DNA from: Candidatus Poribacteria bacterium
GTDB taxonomy: Bacteria; Poribacteria; WGA-4E; WGA-3G
Assembly: GCA_028824125.1 (NCBI GenBank)
Contig: JAPPES010000045.1
Span: 1 to 47,870 of the forward strand
Direction of reading: 5' to 3'
Length of the DNA: 47,870 nucleotides
The notes under the pieces were generated by a model. It was given only the letters and a program-made list of their open reading frames with translations. It was not told the origin of the DNA and made no database searches. Below, piece after piece: positions 34,694-41,935 of this stretch (within the stretch, counting starts at the first letter, position 1; every line of letters begins with the position of its first letter). The position numbers and the translations under genes are program-made.

Positions 34694-35000
34694 ATTTTAG
34701 CATAGTTAGAGAGATAGTGCAAGTTTTTTATCAGATTCTCATAATAGACATTATAACGTTTTAATTGTGAGTTGTTATCGGTCTTTAATAAAATCTAAAG
34801 TTCGTCCGTTGGGTTTCGTTGTGCTCTGTCCTTATGTGTCAATTTAAGGATTTTCCGAATGTGTGTCCTACTCTTCAGTCCCGCCAAATGCCATAAGCGC
34901 ATTTGGCGTTGATTTGGTAGGGACGATATGTTTATAGTAGCTCGTGCTATTCCTATTCTCTTAGTCCCGTATGAAGTTTAAATAAATATTTCGGTAATTG

Positions 35001-35058
35001 GCAAGGTTAGGAAGAAATCAACGGTATGAATGCCATTTAGGCATTCCCCGCCTTGCCA
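35001..35058. repeat. Composite repeat: GGCAAGG arms around an AATCAACG-type unit
   Basis: GGCAAGGTTAGGAA, then the 36-base AAATCAACGGTATGAATGCC unit with its GCCATTTAGGC hairpin, then the closing CCTTGCC arm. It is the same composite as 24141-24199 but in opposite orientation. The A in GGCAAGG and the T in CCTTGCC are compensatory relative to the usual GGCGAGG/CCTCGCC, so the outer stem is preserved. Confidence 0.7.
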
Positions 35059-35080
35059 GCAGCATGTATAAATCTCTGCT

Positions 35081-35102
35081 GGCGAGGTTTCCTAACCTCG
35101 CC
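35081..35102. repeat. GGCGAGGTTTCCTAACCTCGCC hairpin
   Basis: A stem of nine pairs (GGCGAGGTT / AACCTCGCC) around TCCT. It is identical or reverse-complementary to the copies at 5962, 6007 and 35480. Confidence 0.75.
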
Positions 35103-35173
35103 ACATTACCTAATTTATTTTTTAATCTTCATTAGGGACGATATGTTTCGCAGCACATTGGCAGTTGATATGT

Positions 35174-35245
35174 CGTTCCTACGGAACTCAAGAGGTGTTG
35201 ATAATTTTTTCTATAAACATAGCGTTCCTACGGAACTCAAGAGGT
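35174..35245. repeat. Two direct copies of a 23-bp GTTCC-TAC-GGAAC repeat
   Basis: CGTTCCTACGGAACTCAAGA followed by GGT occurs at 35174-35196 and 35223-35245. Each contains the small palindrome GTTCC-TAC-GGAAC. Confidence 0.7.
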
Positions 35246-35479
35246 CCGAGACGCTCGGTAAATCTTAATTCATTACGATGTCTAATAGTGAAGTCACCAA
35301 AATGAATACCCTCAACTCTCCCAAAATATCATGACATTCAACTCTTTTTATGATATACTATTACAAGATCAACAAATCTTGAGAAATCGTTGCTGATAAA
35401 CTATACTAACGTGATCTCGGTCCAAGCAATTTTTTGTAGCGCAAACTTTGTGAAGTTTAAGAAAATATTTCGGTAATGT

Positions 35480-35501
35480 GGCGAGGTTAGGAAACCTCGC
35501 C
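35480..35501. repeat. GGCGAGGTTAGGAAACCTCGCC hairpin
   Basis: The same hairpin as at 5962-5983, here standing alone, 250 bp upstream of the KOW-type gene. Confidence 0.75.
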
Positions 35502-35554
35502 AGCAGGCGGGTACATCTGCCTCGTCCAGTAAGATGTGACAAGGGGAATAGAAC

Positions 35555-35573
35555 GGGGAGCCTCTGCCCCTAC
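35555..35573 (-). repeat. GTAG-headed hairpin (minus strand)
   Basis: On the minus strand it reads CTGTAGGGGCAGAGGCTCCCC: GTAG, then GGGG / CCCC around CAGAGGCT. Confidence 0.5.
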
Positions 35574-35753
35574 AGGCAGTGCTGAAAACTTCACACACCC
35601 CGTGGCAGATTCTTTTTGACTTTTCCTACCCAAATGTGCTACCATTTTAATATTGGAAAACCGTAGCGGGTTTATCCAATGCTTGCAGCTATTTTGCTAT
35701 AACACATCTAAAACTGATGAAAACAGACTCCATTTTGAAGTTGAGGTTAATTA

Positions 35754-36878
35754 ATGGCGCATGCATATACCCCCGGACTTAAAGTCACGGAGGGGATGAC
35801 AATTGAAAAAGAACGTCGACTTCCACTTGAGGGTGAGGTTCTTGTTGAAACTGGCGCCACGGTTAAAGCAGAAGACATCGTGGCAAAGGCGGATTTGCCG
35901 GGCAACGTGCAGTTGTTGAACGTGGCAAACCTACTCAGTGTGCCACCAGAAGAGATCGCAGAATATATGCTCAAACCTATAGGTGAAACCGTCTCAGAAG
36001 ACGAAATCATCGCCACAACAAAGGGACTTTTCGGACTTTTCAAATCACAGGCACGTTCACCTATTGATGGCACGATTGAGTCTATATCCGATGTTACAGG
36101 ACAGGTGATCCTACGTGAACCCCCTATCCCTGTTGAACTCAAGGCTTACACAGATGGCACGATAACTGAGACTATCCCGAATGAAGGTGTCACTGTAGAA
36201 ACCTATGGAACATATATCCAAGGCATCTTCGGCGTGGGTGGCGAGACGGTCGGCAACTTAGTTATGGTGGCAAATTCATCGAGCGAGGAGTTGACTGCAG
36301 AACAGATCCTACCTGAACATAAAGAGGACATACTTGTTGGGGGTGCGTTGGTCACAACTGATGCAATTCAGAAAGCGATTCAACTTGGCATCCACGGTAT
36401 CATTGCAGGCGGTATTGATGATGCAGACCTGCGACAACTTCTCGGCTATGAACTCGGCGTTGCAATTACCGGTTCAGAGGAACTCGGCATTACATTGGTT
36501 ATCACCGAAGGGTTTGGCAGCATCGCCATGGCGGAACGCACTTTTGCACTGCTAAAGCTGCGCGAAGGCATGAAAACTGCTATCAACGGTGCCACCCAAA
36601 TTCGCGCAGGTGTTGTCCGTCCAGAGATTCTTATTCCGTTGGTTACAGAAACCGAAAACGCAGGGACTGATGTACCTGCTGGGACGTTAGAGATTGGTAG
36701 CCCTGTTCGTGTTATACGTGAACCGCATTTTGGTAAACTGGGACGCGTCGCCGAATTACCGATTGAACTACAGAAATTGGAGACTGAAGCAGAGGTACGC
36801 GTGCTGCAAGTTGAATTTGAAGATGGTAAAAAAACGACTCTGCCCCGCGCCAACGTTGAAGCGATTGAAGAGCGATAG
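35754..36878 (+). CDS. Uncharacterised protein with C-terminal KOW-like motif
   Basis: A 374-residue soluble protein with no signal peptide. The N-terminal 115 residues read like a lipoyl/barrel-sandwich fold (RRLPLEGEVLVETGATVKAE, IDGTIESISDVTGQVI). The middle has a dinucleotide-fold-like GIHGIIAGGIDDADLRQLLG and VAITGSEELGITLVITEGFG. The end has a KOW-type strand pair IGSPVRVIREPHFGKLGRVA. I know of no defined function. ATG 35754 follows a purine-poor leader; the repeat-dense region upstream makes a distal promoter hard to place. Confidence 0.65.
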   Translation: MAHAYTPGLKVTEGMTIEKERRLPLEGEVLVETGATVKAEDIVAKADLPGNVQLLNVANLLSVPPEEIAEYMLKPIGETVSEDEIIATTKGLFGLFKSQARSPIDGTIESISDVTGQVILREPPIPVELKAYTDGTITETIPNEGVTVETYGTYIQGIFGVGGETVGNLVMVANSSSEELTAEQILPEHKEDILVGGALVTTDAIQKAIQLGIHGIIAGGIDDADLRQLLGYELGVAITGSEELGITLVITEGFGSIAMAERTFALLKLREGMKTAINGATQIRAGVVRPEILIPLVTETENAGTDVPAGTLEIGSPVRVIREPHFGKLGRVAELPIELQKLETEAEVRVLQVEFEDGKKTTLPRANVEAIEER

Positions 36879-36990
36879 TTTCTCTTTGTAATCCCGATTT
36901 CATGCTATACACCTTTCGCACCGAAATCAACGCTATGAATGCGCGTATGGCATTCAGCAGGTGCTTGGTTTCTTGCGGCGGACATTTCTT

Positions 36991-37155
36991 GTCAGAATCG
37001 CGGATGAGCGCGGAGAACGCGGAAGACGCGGATAGGGGGTTGGTGAGAAAAGCTCCTTTTCAAGAGATGTAGGCAAACTTTGAATAGGAATTTGGGAGTC
37101 CCAAACTCAATAATCCGCGCAATCTGCGTCATCCTCGATAATCCGCGATTCTGAC
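36991..37155. repeat. 165-bp element bounded by 15-bp inverted repeats
   Basis: GTCAGAATCGCGGAT at 36991-37005 and its exact reverse complement at 37141-37155. Inside each arm are degenerate GCGGA / ATCCGCG repeats. Confidence 0.7.
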
Positions 37156-37185
37156 AAAAACTTTACACACCCGTCAATCAGAGGC

Positions 37186-37291
37186 ATTCAATTGTCACAA
37201 AACATCTTTTGTTGGAGTGAATCAACGCAGCACGCCAAACGCACATGCTGCGTTGATTCACTCCAACAATAACGAAACTCGACAATTGAAT
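37186..37291. repeat. Long nested inverted repeat (cruciform-capable)
   Basis: The inner perfect stem is 24 bp (37209-37232 with 37246-37269; starts TTGTTGGAGTGAATCAACGC) around a 13-base loop. The outer 11-bp arms ATTCAATTGTC (37186-37196) and GACAATTGAAT (37281-37291) frame it. No T-run follows. Confidence 0.85.
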
Positions 37292-37400
37292 ATCTCTGGA
37301 ACGTCAATCAAAACATTTGACATAAAATACCTAATATGTTAAAATATAATTGACAAAAGATTAATTGTCGCATATCCGTAACAATTTGAAGACTAAAAAT

Positions 37401-37429
37401 TTGATATACCGATTGAAATGTGTTATAAT
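37401..37429 (+). promoter_or_regulatory. Strong sigma-70-type promoter of the rpsF operon
   Basis: TTGATA and a perfect TATAAT are separated by exactly 17 bp. The predicted transcript starts near 37436, leaving a leader of about 110 nt before the rpsF start at 37547. Confidence 0.7.
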
Positions 37430-37490
37430 TATGTCACGTTAAACAATTTAGGAAGAGTCTATCCAACAGATAGAACAGTTGAATAAATTA

Positions 37491-37540
37491 ATTCTCTGCT
37501 CCCTGATTTACGCAGCGGAGCCGTGAGTCCATAGAGAGGA
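37491..37540 (+). promoter_or_regulatory. Candidate S6:S18 autoregulatory leader of rpsF
   Basis: The leader can fold as an outer helix TTCTCT / AGAGAG and an inner helix GCTCC (37498-37502) / GGAGC (37517-37521), followed directly by CCG at 37521-37523. The known S6:S18-binding leader has two helices with an unpaired CCG that mimics the rRNA site. The outer helix would also cover the rpsF ribosome-binding site (GAGAGG). This was done by eye, without a covariance model. Confidence 0.4.
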
Positions 37541-37546
37541 TATACA

Positions 37547-37984
37547 TTGAAAACGTACGAACTTATGCTTATCATTACCCCTGACCATGAGGAAAATGAG
37601 GCAGAAGCACTTATTGAAAACGTCAAGGGTATTATAGAAAATGGTGGAAATATCATTCATACAGATGTTTGGGGAAAGAGACGACTCGCCTACCCGATAC
37701 GGAAGCGCAGCGAAGGTTATTATGTGGTTTATGTGTTTGAATGTGAACCCAATTTTGTTGCGGAGTTGAACCAATCACTCCGTGTTATTGAAGCGATTTT
37801 ACGACACATGATTGTGCTCTATGAAGACGATATTGAGAAGTTGAAAGCAGCGCAAACAGAGGCAGCAGCACCCGAAGCATCAGATATTGAAACGCCTGAA
37901 GATACAGATGAAGTTGTAGAAGATTCAGCAGAATCACACGTAGATACTGAAGAACCCGCAGAAGATAGTGAAGAGTCTGAATAA
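37547..37984 (+). CDS. rpsF: 30S ribosomal protein S6
   Basis: Residues 1-100 are a standard S6 ferredoxin-like fold (MKTYELMLIITPDHEENEAE, GKRRLAYPIRKRSEGYYVVY, NQSLRVIEAILRHMIV). A glutamate/aspartate-rich tail of about 45 residues follows, longer than the RimK-extended tail of E. coli S6. The start codon is TTG, preceded by GAGAGG. It is first in the classic order S6-SSB-S18-L9-DnaB. Confidence 0.96.
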   Translation: MKTYELMLIITPDHEENEAEALIENVKGIIENGGNIIHTDVWGKRRLAYPIRKRSEGYYVVYVFECEPNFVAELNQSLRVIEAILRHMIVLYEDDIEKLKAAQTEAAAPEASDIETPEDTDEVVEDSAESHVDTEEPAEDSEESE

Positions 37985-38055
37985 AATAACATCATACCAA
38001 ACCTGCGCCCTAATATATACTATTTTGGGACATTTAACAGAGAAAGGAGTAAATC

Positions 38056-38529
38056 ATGGCAAGTTATAACAAAGTTATTCTGATGGGCAACCTCACCCGT
38101 GATCCTGAAATGAAGTACCTGCCGAGCGGAACCGCTGTTGCGAATTTTGGAATCGCCGTGAGTGAACGTTACACAGACCGACAAACTGGCGAACAGAAGG
38201 AAAATGTTTGCTTTGTTGATGTAGAGGCATGGGATAGACAAGCCGAAATCGTAAATGAATATTTAAGTAAAGGCAGTCCTGTTTTTATTGATGGTGCGCT
38301 CAAATTTGAATCTTGGGAAACCGAAGATGGCACAAAACGTAATAGACTTAAAGTCCGACTTCTAAGGTTTCAATTTGTCGGCGGCAGGCGGGATGAAGAT
38401 GACGGTGGTGGTGGCTACGCAGATGCTACACCTTCAGGTGGTCCAACGCAAGAATCGTCTGATCAGATGTCCGCACCCTCAGCAAGTGAAAGCGATACAT
38501 CGTCCACAGAAGATGATATCCCGTTCTAA
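38056..38529 (+). CDS. ssb: Single-stranded DNA-binding protein
   Basis: 157 residues. The OB fold opens MASYNKVILMGNLTRDPEMK and contains GTAVANFGIAVSER. The flexible Gly/Ser/Asp-rich tail ends in the DDIPF tip that recruits replication and repair partners. AGAAAGGAG precedes the ATG. Confidence 0.96.
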   Translation: MASYNKVILMGNLTRDPEMKYLPSGTAVANFGIAVSERYTDRQTGEQKENVCFVDVEAWDRQAEIVNEYLSKGSPVFIDGALKFESWETEDGTKRNRLKVRLLRFQFVGGRRDEDDGGGGYADATPSGGPTQESSDQMSAPSASESDTSSTEDDIPF

Positions 38530-38578
38530 AAAAGTTAATGGAACAAGTTGTGCTAATAAATAACCAATTGTAGATAGT

Positions 38579-38605
38579 GGTATGATACGGTATCATAACC
38601 TTTTT
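38579..38605 (+). terminator. Possible weak intrinsic terminator after ssb
   Basis: GGTATGATA / TATCATAACC (with one bulged A) around CGG, followed by TTTTT. The stem is AT-rich, so it may only attenuate. Confidence 0.35.
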
Positions 38606-38636
38606 GCATCTAACCGTTCCAGAAATGCAATATGGT

Positions 38637-38789
38637 AACCTAAGTTGCCACCTATTTGCGAATGTTCTTGTCCGAGGGGTTTCTAACCCCGATGTATAAC
38701 AGAAAACATAAGAATCAGCGGAAATGCCTTGTTTTTTAGTAAAAAGCAGCGTCCGCTATCTCGAAATCTTGTCCGTAGCAACTTGAGTT
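38637..38789 (+). mobile_element. MITE-like element, copy 5, inside the rpsF-ssb-rpsR operon
   Basis: A 153-bp copy from AACCTAAGTTGCCAC to GTAGCAACTTGAGTT, flanked by ATGGT at 38632-38636 and 38790-38794. It lies 47 bp before rpsR and shares the GTCCGAGGGG subtype with copy 4. Confidence 0.88.
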
Positions 38790-38835
38790 ATGGTACTAAA
38801 ACACCGATATCGAGACTGAAAGGAGTTAGATTAAT

Positions 38836-39036
38836 ATGGCATATCGTCGGAGATCCCGTTTTAGTAAACTGGAAACCGTAGATTATAAAGATGTAGATAC
38901 GTTAAGGAAGTTTGTTAATGAACGTGGGAAGATAGTGAGCCGCCGGGCTTCTGGACTTTCGGCAAAACAACAGCGAATGATAACCCGTGCGATTAAACGT
39001 GCGCGAAATATGGCTTTATTGCCTTTTACGCGATAA
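38836..39036 (+). CDS. rpsR: 30S ribosomal protein S18
   Basis: 66 residues. It contains the S18 core [19 protein letters not shown] followed by [30 protein letters not shown]. It lacks the N-terminal zinc-type cysteines found in some bacteria. AAAGGAG precedes the ATG. It is separated from ssb by a MITE. Confidence 0.96.
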   Translation: MAYRRRSRFSKLETVDYKDVDTLRKFVNERGKIVSRRASGLSAKQQRMITRAIKRARNMALLPFTR

Positions 39037-39098
39037 ACTTTGGAATATAATCACATAACTGCAGCACAAATCAGTGTCAAATGTACTAACGGGATTCG

Positions 39099-39128
39099 CT
39101 AAGGTTTTTGTCTATGAGACAACCTTAG
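39099..39128. promoter_or_regulatory. Leader hairpin of rplI
   Basis: CTAAGGT ... ACCTTAG encloses TTGTCT-ATG-AGACAA. It contains, on the minus strand, TAAGGTTGTCTC, the same 12-mer seen before dnaB at 39653-39664. Confidence 0.45.
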
Positions 39129-39172
39129 ATAATAATCTCAAGGGTTCAGTGCTGCAAGGATGAAAGAAAGAT

Positions 39173-39622
39173 ATGGAAGTCATACTGAAAAAAAGAATTG
39201 ATGGACTCGGAGCACCGGGAGATGTCTTAAAAGTCGCAGATGGTTATGCTCGAAATTATCTGCTCCCGAAACAGTTAGCAGTGCATGCAACGGAACGAAA
39301 TCGGCGACATCTTGAACATCAGATTCGGGTAATTGAACAGCAAGAATCGAAGGATAAGGAACACGCGCAAGAAATTGCAGCGCAAATTGCTGATGTCACC
39401 TGTCATCTTACCAGACGTGCAGGTGAAAATGACCGCCTATTCGGTTCTGTAACCCCCGCGGATATTGTAGAATCTGTGCGGGCATCCGCTAACGTTGAAT
39501 TGGACCGGCGCGTCATAGAACTCGCTGAACCGATACGCGAACTCGGCGCTTTTACAGTCTCTGTTAAATTACACGCAGATGTGACAGCAGAACTTCGCGT
39601 CGTTGTTGAAAGAGACGAATAG
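39173..39622 (+). CDS. rplI: 50S ribosomal protein L9
   Basis: 149 residues. The N-terminal domain is MEVILKKRIDGLGAPGDVLK followed by VADGYARNYLLPKQLA. The long connecting helix (about 41-75) and the C-terminal domain with GENDRLFGSVTPADI are all present. Confidence 0.95.
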   Translation: MEVILKKRIDGLGAPGDVLKVADGYARNYLLPKQLAVHATERNRRHLEHQIRVIEQQESKDKEHAQEIAAQIADVTCHLTRRAGENDRLFGSVTPADIVESVRASANVELDRRVIELAEPIRELGAFTVSVKLHADVTAELRVVVERDE

Positions 39623-39642
39623 GAAGATTTACTATAGGCGTA

Positions 39643-39664
39643 GAGACAATGTTAAGGTTGTCTC
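39643..39664. promoter_or_regulatory. Leader hairpin of dnaB
   Basis: GAGACAA (39643-39649) and TTGTCTC (39658-39664) can pair around an 8-base loop, 18 bp before the dnaB start. TAAGGTTGTCTC is shared with the rplI leader on the opposite strand. Confidence 0.4.
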
Positions 39665-39682
39665 CTCATGTGAGAAACAGCC

Positions 39683-41029
39683 ATGCAAACGCAAGCAGTT
39701 GACTCCCTCATGGATAAAGAAGCAGAACGAGCGGTCCTTGGGGCAATGATGACCGAAAAATCGGTTATTCCAAACGTAGAAGCATTGCTCGGTCCCTCCT
39801 CCGATGCTTTTTTCACAACTGATCATCAACTTATCTATACTGCAATTCTTTCTGTCTATAACCGTGATAACAACGTAGACCCGATTCTTGTCGCGAATGA
39901 ATTGAATCGGGCAGAGCAGTTGAACCGTGTTGGCGGGTCAGATTATCTTTATGAACTGCAGGCGCCGATTGTTGAAACTGAAAGCACTGAGTTCTATGCA
40001 GAAATTTTACGAGAAAAGGCGACACGGCGACGGTTAATTCGAACCGCTACTCAGATTCGTGAGCTCGCTCAGGATGAAAGCATAGAAATTAGTGAAGTCC
40101 TTGATCAATCGCAAGAGGCAGTCTTTGAAATTGGGCAAACCGGTAGCAAACGCGGGTTTGAACATATTCGCTCGTTGCTAAAACAGGGCATTGAGATAAT
40201 TGAAAAACTCTATCATAAGAAAGATAAAAAAGATCGGTTTTTAGGGGTACCTACAGGGTTCATAGATTTTGATAACCTGACATCTGGGTTGCAGCCAGGG
40301 AACTTTATTATTATTGCAGCTCGACCGAGTATGGGAAAAACTACCTTGGTGCTAAATGTGGCACAAAACATAGCGATTGAACAAAAACGATCCGTCGCAA
40401 TTTTTAGCCTTGAGATGCCGGCACAAGACATAGCTATGCGTATGCTCTCTGCTGAATCACAAATTGATTTCGGGCGTTTGCGTGTAGGCAATTTCAGTGA
40501 GGAATATTGGGCTCCTTTGGGTCAAAGTATCGGTCATCTCAGCGAAGCGCCTATCCTGATTAATGATAACCGAGGCCTGACTGTGCAAGGACTTCGGGCA
40601 GAAGCGAGACGTTTGAAAGGCGAACACGAAGATCTCGCCTTGATTATCGTTGATTATCTGCAACTACTGAGAGGTTCTGGACGCTACAGTGTGCGTGAAC
40701 AAGAAATTTCTGAAATTTCACGTGCATTGAAAATTCTCGCCTGGGAATTGAACATTCCTGTCCTTGCTTGCGCGCAGATGAGTAGAGAAGTTGAACGACG
40801 GCCTAATAAACTACCACAACTCTCTGATTTGCGAGAATCTGGCGCAATTGAGCAGGATGCCGATTTGGTAGCCTTTCTATACCGAGAGGATGTTTACGAC
40901 GAAGAAAATGATTACACAGATGAAACCGTTGAAGCGCACCTAATAATAAAAAAACAACGCAACGGTCCCACTGGAACAATTACGCTGTATTTTAACAAGA
41001 AGCAGATGCGTTTTGACAATCCGAGTTAA
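39683..41029 (+). CDS. dnaB: Replicative DNA helicase
   Basis: 448 residues. The N-terminal helical domain has MDKEAERAVLGAMMTEKSVI. A linker is followed by the RecA-like motor with Walker A ARPSMGKTT (213-221), SLEMPAQDIAMRML, Walker B LIIVDYLQLL and the arginine-finger region LRESGAIEQDADLVAFLYRE. No intein is present. It ends the conserved S6-SSB-S18-L9 string. Confidence 0.96.
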   Translation: MQTQAVDSLMDKEAERAVLGAMMTEKSVIPNVEALLGPSSDAFFTTDHQLIYTAILSVYNRDNNVDPILVANELNRAEQLNRVGGSDYLYELQAPIVETESTEFYAEILREKATRRRLIRTATQIRELAQDESIEISEVLDQSQEAVFEIGQTGSKRGFEHIRSLLKQGIEIIEKLYHKKDKKDRFLGVPTGFIDFDNLTSGLQPGNFIIIAARPSMGKTTLVLNVAQNIAIEQKRSVAIFSLEMPAQDIAMRMLSAESQIDFGRLRVGNFSEEYWAPLGQSIGHLSEAPILINDNRGLTVQGLRAEARRLKGEHEDLALIIVDYLQLLRGSGRYSVREQEISEISRALKILAWELNIPVLACAQMSREVERRPNKLPQLSDLRESGAIEQDADLVAFLYREDVYDEENDYTDETVEAHLIIKKQRNGPTGTITLYFNKKQMRFDNPS

Positions 41030-41058
41030 GTAAGAATTCTCCGCCTGGTACATTTTTT

Positions 41059-41883
41059 ATGCGCAATCCACCTTCTGAGTCAGCATCTTCAAATGGGTTC
41101 GCGTTTTTAATAAAAAATAGACTCCATCACGCACTTTCAGAAATAGGGGATGCCTTTCGTCTGCTTGCCGAAACCATTTTCCAAATTTTCAGGCCGCCGT
41201 TGCAATTAGACCTGTTAATGAAGCAACTGCTATTTATCGGTTTCAACTCGTTGACAGTTGTTTTAGTATCCGGGTTTTTTACCGGCATGGTATTGGGTGT
41301 TCAAGGTTATGTCCAATTGAAACCGTACGCCGTTGAAGGTTCGGTTGCTCAATTCGTCAGTGTCTCTGTTGTGAAAGAACTGGGGCCCATGATAACAGCT
41401 TTTGTGCTTTCTGGGCGCATAGGTGCATCTATTACAGCCGAACTTTCTACGATGAAGGTGACTGAACAAATTGACGCGTTGGAAGTGATGGGAACAAACC
41501 CCGTTAAATATCTGGTGGTACCCCGGTTTCTCGCCTGTTCATTTATGCTCCCAACCCTTACCATTTTTTCAACGTTTGCTGGTATTTTTGGTGGTTACGT
41601 CGCAGTGGTTTCCCTGTTCGGTTTCAACGGTGATTTTTACATCTTACAGGTCCAAAATAATTTATATGTTGGCAGCGTGTTAATTAGTTTAATTAAAGCA
41701 ACTTCCTTTGGAATGGCTATTGCCGCAGTTGGATGCTACAAGGGGTTTAGCATTTCAACAGCAGGCGGTGCAGAAGGTGTCGGAACAGCAACAACTGGTT
41801 CAGCCGTTATATCTCTGATAACTATCCTTGTTCTTGACTTTGTTTTAAATCATATACTGTTTAATATCCTGGGCATGATTTAA
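41059..41883 (+). CDS. mlaE: MlaE-family ABC permease
   Basis: 274 residues with five or six helices and the family motifs SGFFTGMVLGVQGYVQL, VKELGPMITAFVLSGRIGAS and TEQIDALEVMGTNPVKYLVV, then VGTATTGSAV. It is the inner-membrane permease of an MCE phospholipid-transport system together with the next two genes. Confidence 0.93.
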   Translation: MRNPPSESASSNGFAFLIKNRLHHALSEIGDAFRLLAETIFQIFRPPLQLDLLMKQLLFIGFNSLTVVLVSGFFTGMVLGVQGYVQLKPYAVEGSVAQFVSVSVVKELGPMITAFVLSGRIGASITAELSTMKVTEQIDALEVMGTNPVKYLVVPRFLACSFMLPTLTIFSTFAGIFGGYVAVVSLFGFNGDFYILQVQNNLYVGSVLISLIKATSFGMAIAAVGCYKGFSISTAGGAEGVGTATTGSAVISLITILVLDFVLNHILFNILGMI

Positions 41884-41935
41884 CAGTAATATTATTCTGT
41901 TACGGATTAACATCTGAGAGTACCGAACTATTCTT

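Larger units (their letters stand above)
34694..35753. other. Repeat-dense intergenic region
   Basis: No supported gene in about 1 kb. It holds an AATCAACG-type hairpin on the minus strand (34885-34918), a composite GGCAAGG repeat with an inserted unit (35001-35058), GGCGAGGTTTCCTAACCTCGCC at 35081-35102, two direct repeats of CGTTCCTACGGAACTCAAGA at 35174 and 35223, GGCGAGGTTAGGAAACCTCGCC at 35480-35501 and a GTAG-headed hairpin on the minus strand at 35555-35573. Confidence 0.7.
36879..37400. other. Intergenic region with three inverted-repeat structures
   Basis: No gene. It includes an AATCAACG-headed unit at 36926-36960, a 15-bp perfect inverted repeat (GTCAGAATCGCGGAT) at 36991-37005 and 37141-37155 spanning a run of CGCGGA-type direct repeats, and a very long inverted repeat at 37186-37291. 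Confidence 0.7.

Noticed and set aside
35174..35245. Possible CRISPR array
   Set aside because: Only two repeat units, no further spacing pattern and no cas genes.
35053..35268. 71-codon plus-strand ORF in the repeat-dense region
   Set aside because: Its sequence is made of translated repeat copies (GGCGAGG hairpin and the GTTCC units), so it is not a gene.
35401..35598. 65-codon minus-strand ORF
   Set aside because: It overlaps the GGCGAGG and GTAG-headed hairpins; its protein shares a peptide with the chance ORF at 35053 only because both read the same repeat.
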